Positions 59,408-64,000 of a stretch of DNA of 64,000 nt are shown piece after piece. This DNA comes from Paraburkholderia sp. BCC1884 (GTDB taxonomy: Bacteria; Pseudomonadota; Gammaproteobacteria; Burkholderiales; Burkholderiaceae), in NCBI RefSeq assembly GCF_900996225.1, contig NZ_CAAJGL010000090.1:1-64000 (forward strand), written 5' to 3'. A model generated the notes under the pieces. That model did no database searches. It had not been told where the DNA came from and was given only the letters and a program-made list of their open reading frames with translations. A program made the position numbers and the translations under genes. Position 1 is the first letter of the stretch. Every line of letters begins with the position of its first letter.

Positions 59408-60640
59408 TCAGCCCATCGCCGCTTCCACGGCGCGGACGCGTTCCTGATGCACCGCGTCCTTGATGCCCGCTGGCGCATCGGCTAGCCGCTTCGCCACCGC
59501 GCCGGCATCCACACCGCGAGCGGCAACCAGCGCCACGCGCAAGCGCTCAGCCTGCGGATAGTCCCGCATCTCGAAGCCCAGGCGCCCACGCGCATCCGCC
59601 TCGCAAGCCTGCAAGGCTTCGGCGAAGCGTGCGGGCTTGCGAATCGCATCGCTGCGTTCGAGCAACCTCACCAGTGCGGCCGCACCAAACTCCATCACGC
59701 GATGAATGTTGCCATGCTCGCGCGCCACCAGCAGCGCCAGATCGCGGCACTCGTTCGGCACGCGCAGACGTTCGCATAAAGGCCTTAGCAGAGCCACGCT
59801 GCGCTCTTCGTGACCGATGTGGCGCGGCAATACGTCTTCCGGCGTGGTCGCCTTGCCGAGATCGTGCGTGAGCGCGGCGAACCGGACGGGCAGCGTGTAG
59901 CCTTGCCGCGCGGCGTGGTCCAGCACCATCATTACGTGCACGCCGGTGTCCACTTCCGGGTGATAGTCGGCGCGCTGCGGCACGCCGAACAGCGCGTCGA
60001 TCTCCGGCAGAATCCGCGCCAACGCGCCGCATTCGCGCAGCACCGCGAACATGCGCGACGGCTGTTTCTCCATCAGACCACGCGAGACTTCCTGCCACAC
60101 GCGTTCGGCGACGAGCGCATCCACTTCGCCGTCGGCGACCATCTTGCGCATCAGCGTCAGCGTGTCCGGCGCGACGGTGAAATCCGTGAAGCGCGCCGCG
60201 AACCGCGCGATCCGCAAGATCCGCACGGGGTCTTCGAGAAACGCGTCGCTCACATGACGAAACAGGCGCGCGTCCAGATCGCCACGGCCGTTGAACGGGT
60301 CGATCACCGGTCCCGTCAACTCGCCGTCGGGGCGAACTTCGCGCGCCATCGCATTGATCGTCAGATCACGGCGTGCGAGGTCTTCCTCCAACGTCACGTC
60401 CGGCGCGTAGAAAAACTGGAAGCCGTGATAGCCCGCCGCCGTCTTGCGCTCCGTGCGTGCGAGTGCGTATTCCTCGTGCGTCTGCGGATGCAGGAACACC
60501 GGAAAATCCTTGCCCACCGGCCGGTAGCCTTGCGCCACCATCTGTTCGGGCGTTGAGCCGACCACAACGTAATCGCGGTCCTGCACGGGCACGCCCAGCA
60601 ACTCGTCGCGAATCGCCCCGCCTACCGCGTAAATATTCAT
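59408..60640 (-). CDS. cca: Multifunctional CCA-adding tRNA nucleotidyltransferase
   Basis: 410 residues, the normal length for the betaproteobacterial enzyme. It adds or repairs the 3' CCA of tRNAs. The nucleotidyltransferase head has AVGGAIRDELLG, the metal-binding DRDYVVVG and RRDLTINAMA. A C-terminal HD phosphohydrolase domain (about 225-330) has RFAALTHDLGKATTPEDVLP, consistent with the multifunctional type. The start ATG overlaps the stop of the upstream gst gene as ATGA. Confidence 0.95.
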   Translation of the reverse strand: MNIYAVGGAIRDELLGVPVQDRDYVVVGSTPEQMVAQGYRPVGKDFPVFLHPQTHEEYALARTERKTAAGYHGFQFFYAPDVTLEEDLARRDLTINAMAREVRPDGELTGPVIDPFNGRGDLDARLFRHVSDAFLEDPVRILRIARFAARFTDFTVAPDTLTLMRKMVADGEVDALVAERVWQEVSRGLMEKQPSRMFAVLRECGALARILPEIDALFGVPQRADYHPEVDTGVHVMMVLDHAARQGYTLPVRFAALTHDLGKATTPEDVLPRHIGHEERSVALLRPLCERLRVPNECRDLALLVAREHGNIHRVMEFGAAALVRLLERSDAIRKPARFAEALQACEADARGRLGFEMRDYPQAERLRVALVAARGVDAGAVAKRLADAPAGIKDAVHQERVRAVEAAMG

Positions 60641-61287
60641 GGGCATACGTCTTGATACGGAATCGTGTAGGTCTCGTTGAGCGAATCGTCGATCCATGCC
60701 TTCACGGCGGGGACTGCGCTCAAGCGGTTCGCGTACGCGGATGCCGCTTCGGACAACGCCGGTTGCCAGGTGTTGAAGCGCATCGCGACAGGTGCGTACA
60801 TCGCATCGGCAATCGAGAACTCGCCGAACAGGAAAGGTCCGCCGTAGGTGTCGAGGCAATCGCGCCATAGCGTGTCGATGCGCGCGATGTCGGCGAGCGC
60901 GCCGGGTGTCGCGTTCTTGCCCGGGAACGACGCGCGAATGTTCATCCACATATTCGAGCGCAATTCACCGAAGCCCGAATGCATCTCGGCGCTGACGCTA
61001 CGCGCGTGACTGCGCGCCGCCGCATCGCGCGGCCACAACGCATGTTGTGGGAAGCGCTCGGCCAGCGTTTCGGCAATCGCCAGCGAATCCCACGTGAGCA
61101 TGTCGCCGTCGATCAGACACGGGACTTTGCCCGGCCCTTTCGGTGCATGTGTCAGGACTTCCGCCGTCGTCTCGGCCCGATTCAGATGGATCAACACTTC
61201 TTCGAACGGAATGCCGAAATGCTTAAGCAGCAGCCACGGACGCATCGACCACGACGAATAGTTCTTGTCACCAATGAGCAGCTTCAT
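60637..61287 (-). CDS. Glutathione S-transferase family protein
   Basis: 216 residues. N-terminal thioredoxin-like domain (about 1-80): KLLIGDKNYSSWSMRPWLLL with a serine as probable catalytic residue, KVPCLIDGDMLTWDSLAIAE containing the cis-Pro and the glutathione-binding D-S. C-terminal helical domain with FSIADAMYAPVAMRF. The substrate is unknown. It is translationally coupled to cca through an ATGA overlap. Confidence 0.88.
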   Translation of the reverse strand: MKLLIGDKNYSSWSMRPWLLLKHFGIPFEEVLIHLNRAETTAEVLTHAPKGPGKVPCLIDGDMLTWDSLAIAETLAERFPQHALWPRDAAARSHARSVSAEMHSGFGELRSNMWMNIRASFPGKNATPGALADIARIDTLWRDCLDTYGGPFLFGEFSIADAMYAPVAMRFNTWQPALSEAASAYANRLSAVPAVKAWIDDSLNETYTIPYQDVCP

Positions 61288-61328
61288 GCCGGGTATAGAT
61301 AGAGAGGTGAGGAAAAGGAAAAGCCGGT

Positions 61329-62285
61329 TCAGCGCCCCGCGCTCGCGCGAAACGTATCGAAGCGCGAGCGGGTCGACGCACCCGTCAGATAGACCGGCGC
61401 GATCGTTTCGATGCTGGCCGGCTCCTCGATGCCGAGTTCAGGCGCAAGCGGCCCGCTCAGCACGTTGTCGACTTTCATCGAATCAAGATTGTCGCGCGAG
61501 ATCACGGTTTCTCCGGGCGCCATTTCAAAACTCAGCGCCTGCAAACGCGCCAGGGTTTCCGGCAGCCGAATGATGCGCGCATGCTTGCCGATCACATCGC
61601 CGCAATAGCTGACGAGGTCTTCCAGCGTATAGACGGTCGGGCCGCCCAACTCGTAGGTATGCCCGCTCGCGGCATCGAGATCGATCGTGTTGACGATCGC
61701 TTTGCCGACATCGCCGACATACACCGGCTGAAACTTCGCGTCCGGCATGGCGAGCGGAATCACCGGAAACACCTTCTGCAGAAACGCGAATTTGTTGAGG
61801 AACTGATCCTCCGGCCCGAACACCACGGACGGCCGGAAAATCGTCCACGCGAGGTTCGCTGCGTGCACGGCTTTCTCGCCGTCGCCCTTCGAGCGCGAAT
61901 ACATGCTCGGACCATTCGAGTCTGCGCCGAGCGCGCTGACATGAATCAGCCGATGCACGCCCTTGCTTTCACACGCCGCGACAATTTTGGTCGGCAGTTC
62001 GACATGCATGCGCGCGAACTCGGGACCATACGGCTTGCCGCGTTTGCCATTCAACGTGGCCACCAGATTGATCACACAATCCGCACCCTCGACAAAACGC
62101 GCGAGCTGAACCGGATCGAACACGTCGGTTTCGATCACGTCGATGGGCAGCAGGGTGAGATGGCGGGCGTTGTAGCGCCGCCGGGTGGCGATACGCACGT
62201 CTTTGCCCATTTCAACCAGGGCGTTGACGAGATGGCTGCCGATAAAACCGGACCCGCCGATGATCGCAATGGCTTGATGTCGCAT
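61329..62285 (-). CDS. Complex I NDUFA9 subunit-family protein (extended SDR)
   Basis: 318 residues. The N-terminal NAD(P)-binding motif is IAIIGGSGFIGSHLVNALVE, with a basic RIATRRR after strand 2 suggesting NADP. The extended-SDR body includes HVSALGADSNGPSMYSRSKG. The bacterial family is named after the complex I accessory subunit NDUFA9, but a role in complex I is not shown here. It lies between slt and gst on the same strand. Confidence 0.85.
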   Translation of the reverse strand: MRHQAIAIIGGSGFIGSHLVNALVEMGKDVRIATRRRYNARHLTLLPIDVIETDVFDPVQLARFVEGADCVINLVATLNGKRGKPYGPEFARMHVELPTKIVAACESKGVHRLIHVSALGADSNGPSMYSRSKGDGEKAVHAANLAWTIFRPSVVFGPEDQFLNKFAFLQKVFPVIPLAMPDAKFQPVYVGDVGKAIVNTIDLDAASGHTYELGGPTVYTLEDLVSYCGDVIGKHARIIRLPETLARLQALSFEMAPGETVISRDNLDSMKVDNVLSGPLAPELGIEEPASIETIAPVYLTGASTRSRFDTFRASAGR

Positions 62286-62367
62286 TTTCGACTCCCTGGT
62301 GGAAGCCGCGGCAACGGCTGGCGTGGCGCGCCGCGGCCCCGGAACTGGGGCTGCGGCGGCACGGCGC

Positions 62368-64000
62368 TTACGGTGCGATATAACCCAGACGCGCCTTCAG
62401 CGATTGCGGACGGCCTTCGAACAACGCCGCGTAGTAGACCGTGTTGGACAACACATTCTTCACGTAGTCGCGCGTTTCCTGGAACGGAATCGCCTCGGCG
62501 AAGATCGCGCCTTCCACCGGATGTTGCAGCGACTGCCGCCAGTTGCGCGGACGGCCCGGGCCGGCGTTGTAACCCGCGGTGGCCAGCACGGCGGACCCGT
62601 CGAACTGATTGTAGATCATCGACAGATAGTTCGTGCCGAGCAGGATGTTGGTGTTGATGTCGTTCATCTGGTCACGCGAGATCGGACCAAGACCGATCTT
62701 CTTCGCCACCAGTTGCGCGGTGCCCGGCATCAACTGCATCAAGCCGCTCGCGCCGACTTCCGAGCGCGCATTCATGATGAAACGCGACTCCTGACGAATC
62801 AGCCCGTAGGCCCATTCCACATCCAGCCCATTGGACTGCGAATCGCGCTCGACGATATCGCGGAACGGCGACAGATAACGCAGCGAGAAATCGTGCTCGG
62901 TCTTCGTGCGATCCGCCGTGTTGACCGTGCGGTCATACAATTGAATACGGCGCGCGTATTCGGCGGTGGCGATCAGTTGCCGGTCACTCATGTTGCGCAG
63001 CGGCCAGTTCCATTCGCGATTGCCTTCGAGCCGCAGATTCAGCGCGTAGAAACGTTGCGCCAGATCGAAACCCGGCGTGTTGCCGGCCTGCTGGACTTCG
63101 GCGTCGGTCACCATGGTTTTCGGCGGCACGGTGATCTTCTGGCCGAGCTCTTCCGCAGCCAGTTGGCCGTAGAAGTTGTAGCCCTGCGAGATCGATTCGA
63201 ATTCCTGGTTGGCGGTGGCCGTGTCGCCCGCCTGCTTCAGCGCGCGAGCATGCCAGTACACCCACGACGGCTGATTGCGCAGCGCCACCGGCATCTGTTC
63301 GATCGACCAGCGCACCATCGTCCAGTCACCGGCGAGCAGCGCAGTGCGGGTGCGCCATTCATACGCGGGGTTCGACAGCGGCGCATTCACCGAGAGCCGA
63401 TACCAGTCCACCGCGCTCGGCATCTGCTTGGCGGCCGCCTGATAAGCAATCGTGCCCCAGCCGATGGCGCGCTCGGGTGAACTCAACGACGGCGCGACCG
63501 ACGCGAACATGGCCGCCGCCGTGGCCGGGTCGTTGCGCGCCATGCGCGTGATCGCCAGCAAAGCCAGTTGATGCGACTGCGTATCCGGGCCGACGCCGCG
63601 CGCCAGCAACAACGGCGGCGTAGTGGTGGCCTGGTTGAACAGCACCGGATCGGGCGGCTGATTGCTCAACGCGTCGACCAGCTTGCTGCCGGTGTTGGTG
63701 TAGTTCTGCTCGTAGGCGAGGCGGATCTGTTGCCAGATGTCGTCGGCGCTGAACTGGCGGCTCATGCCCAGCGAGGTGATCAGATCGACGCAACCGTCGC
63801 CGTACCACTTCGGATCGACCAGCAGCGCACGCGCCGCGTCGGCGACGTTTTCGCCGCGCGAGGCGCGCGATTCGAGTGCGTAGCACTTCACCTGCGTGTC
63901 GTCGTTCAGGACGAAGCGGGCGTATTGCTGATCGAAGTTGCGCCAGTCGTGACGCGCGCCGAGCACCGTGAGGTAGTCGTTACGCAGACGGTCGGCGATG
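62368..64000 (-). CDS. slt: Soluble lytic murein transglycosylase (Slt70 type), N-terminus beyond the right edge
   Basis: At least 543 residues, running off the window without a start. It is a periplasmic enzyme that cleaves peptidoglycan to 1,6-anhydro-muropeptides. The visible N-terminal part is the helical superhelical U/L domain of Slt70. The C-terminal catalytic SLT domain has the Glu in YGLIRQESRFIMNARSEVG, then ASGLMQLMPGTAQLVAKKIG and NILLGTNYLSMI and AGYNAGPGRP. NDUFA9-like, gst and cca follow on the same strand. Confidence 0.92.
   Translation of the reverse strand, partial: IADRLRNDYLTVLGARHDWRNFDQQYARFVLNDDTQVKCYALESRASRGENVADAARALLVDPKWYGDGCVDLITSLGMSRQFSADDIWQQIRLAYEQNYTNTGSKLVDALSNQPPDPVLFNQATTTPPLLLARGVGPDTQSHQLALLAITRMARNDPATAAAMFASVAPSLSSPERAIGWGTIAYQAAAKQMPSAVDWYRLSVNAPLSNPAYEWRTRTALLAGDWTMVRWSIEQMPVALRNQPSWVYWHARALKQAGDTATANQEFESISQGYNFYGQLAAEELGQKITVPPKTMVTDAEVQQAGNTPGFDLAQRFYALNLRLEGNREWNWPLRNMSDRQLIATAEYARRIQLYDRTVNTADRTKTEHDFSLRYLSPFRDIVERDSQSNGLDVEWAYGLIRQESRFIMNARSEVGASGLMQLMPGTAQLVAKKIGLGPISRDQMNDINTNILLGTNYLSMIYNQFDGSAVLATAGYNAGPGRPRNWRQSLQHPVEGAIFAEAIPFQETRDYVKNVLSNTVYYAALFEGRPQSLKARLGYIAP

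Noticed and set aside
1..64000. CRISPR arrays, tRNA genes, intact insertion sequences
   Set aside because: No regularly spaced direct repeats, no tRNA-like cloverleaf with CCA-type end and no complete transposase with terminal repeats were recognised on either strand by eye.

Overview
The window looks like chromosomal DNA of a Burkholderiaceae betaproteobacterium, most likely Paraburkholderia. This rests on high GC, very high GC at third codon positions, a paaABCDE operon with a TetR-type regulator gene, short (type 2) ArgC, paired DUF2957 lipoproteins, OmpW, and the gene order slt / NDUFA9-like / gst / cca. Housekeeping genes (pyrE, argC, maeB, glmS, glmU, ttcA, folB, cca) point to the main chromosome. 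The species assignment is inference.

Layout. 1-382 is the promoter and leader of a ribosomal RNA operon read leftward out of the window. 383-3376 holds a secreted SGNH hydrolase and a FAD-dependent dehydrogenase. 3534-8954 is the phenylacetyl-CoA epoxidase operon paaABCDE, then a DUF1835 gene and a TetR regulator; a perfect palindrome sits inside the paa promoter. 9197-16021 carries a GNAT protein, a divergent Lrp regulator/hppD pair and a giant indolepyruvate ferredoxin oxidoreductase. Together with paa this makes a neighbourhood for catabolism of phenylalanine, tyrosine and tryptophan. 16159-24611 is mostly core metabolism (maeB, an MFS carrier, pyrE, an RcsB-like regulator, a PEBP-like protein, a flavodoxin-like protein, argC).

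25102-28828 encodes two paralogous DUF2957 lipoproteins and an OmpW-type porin. 28947-29042 is an unannotated small RNA gene on the minus strand. It has a near-consensus sigma70 promoter, about 60 transcribed bases with two CUCC-rich anti-Shine-Dalgarno motifs, and a textbook terminator. 29106-36883 is a mix of transporters, regulators and small proteins; an intergenic stretch at 34850-35383 has two perfect DnaA boxes beside an AT-rich tract.

36996-39520 pairs a di-haem peroxidase with a lipoprotein phosphoesterase. 40728-50573 is the most accessory-like part: two DUF1254/DUF1214 proteins plus a remnant of a third, a LysR regulator, a porin, the N-terminal half of an IS630-like transposase, a large arylsulfatase and a MetA-type outer-membrane channel. 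From 51504 onward it is core again: glmU-glmS, folB/pteridine reductase/ttcA, a MidA methyltransferase, cca, gst, an NDUFA9-like protein and a soluble lytic transglycosylase cut by the right edge.

No tRNA, CRISPR array, intact insertion sequence or prophage was seen. All calls come from reading the sequence and from family knowledge; no database search was run.
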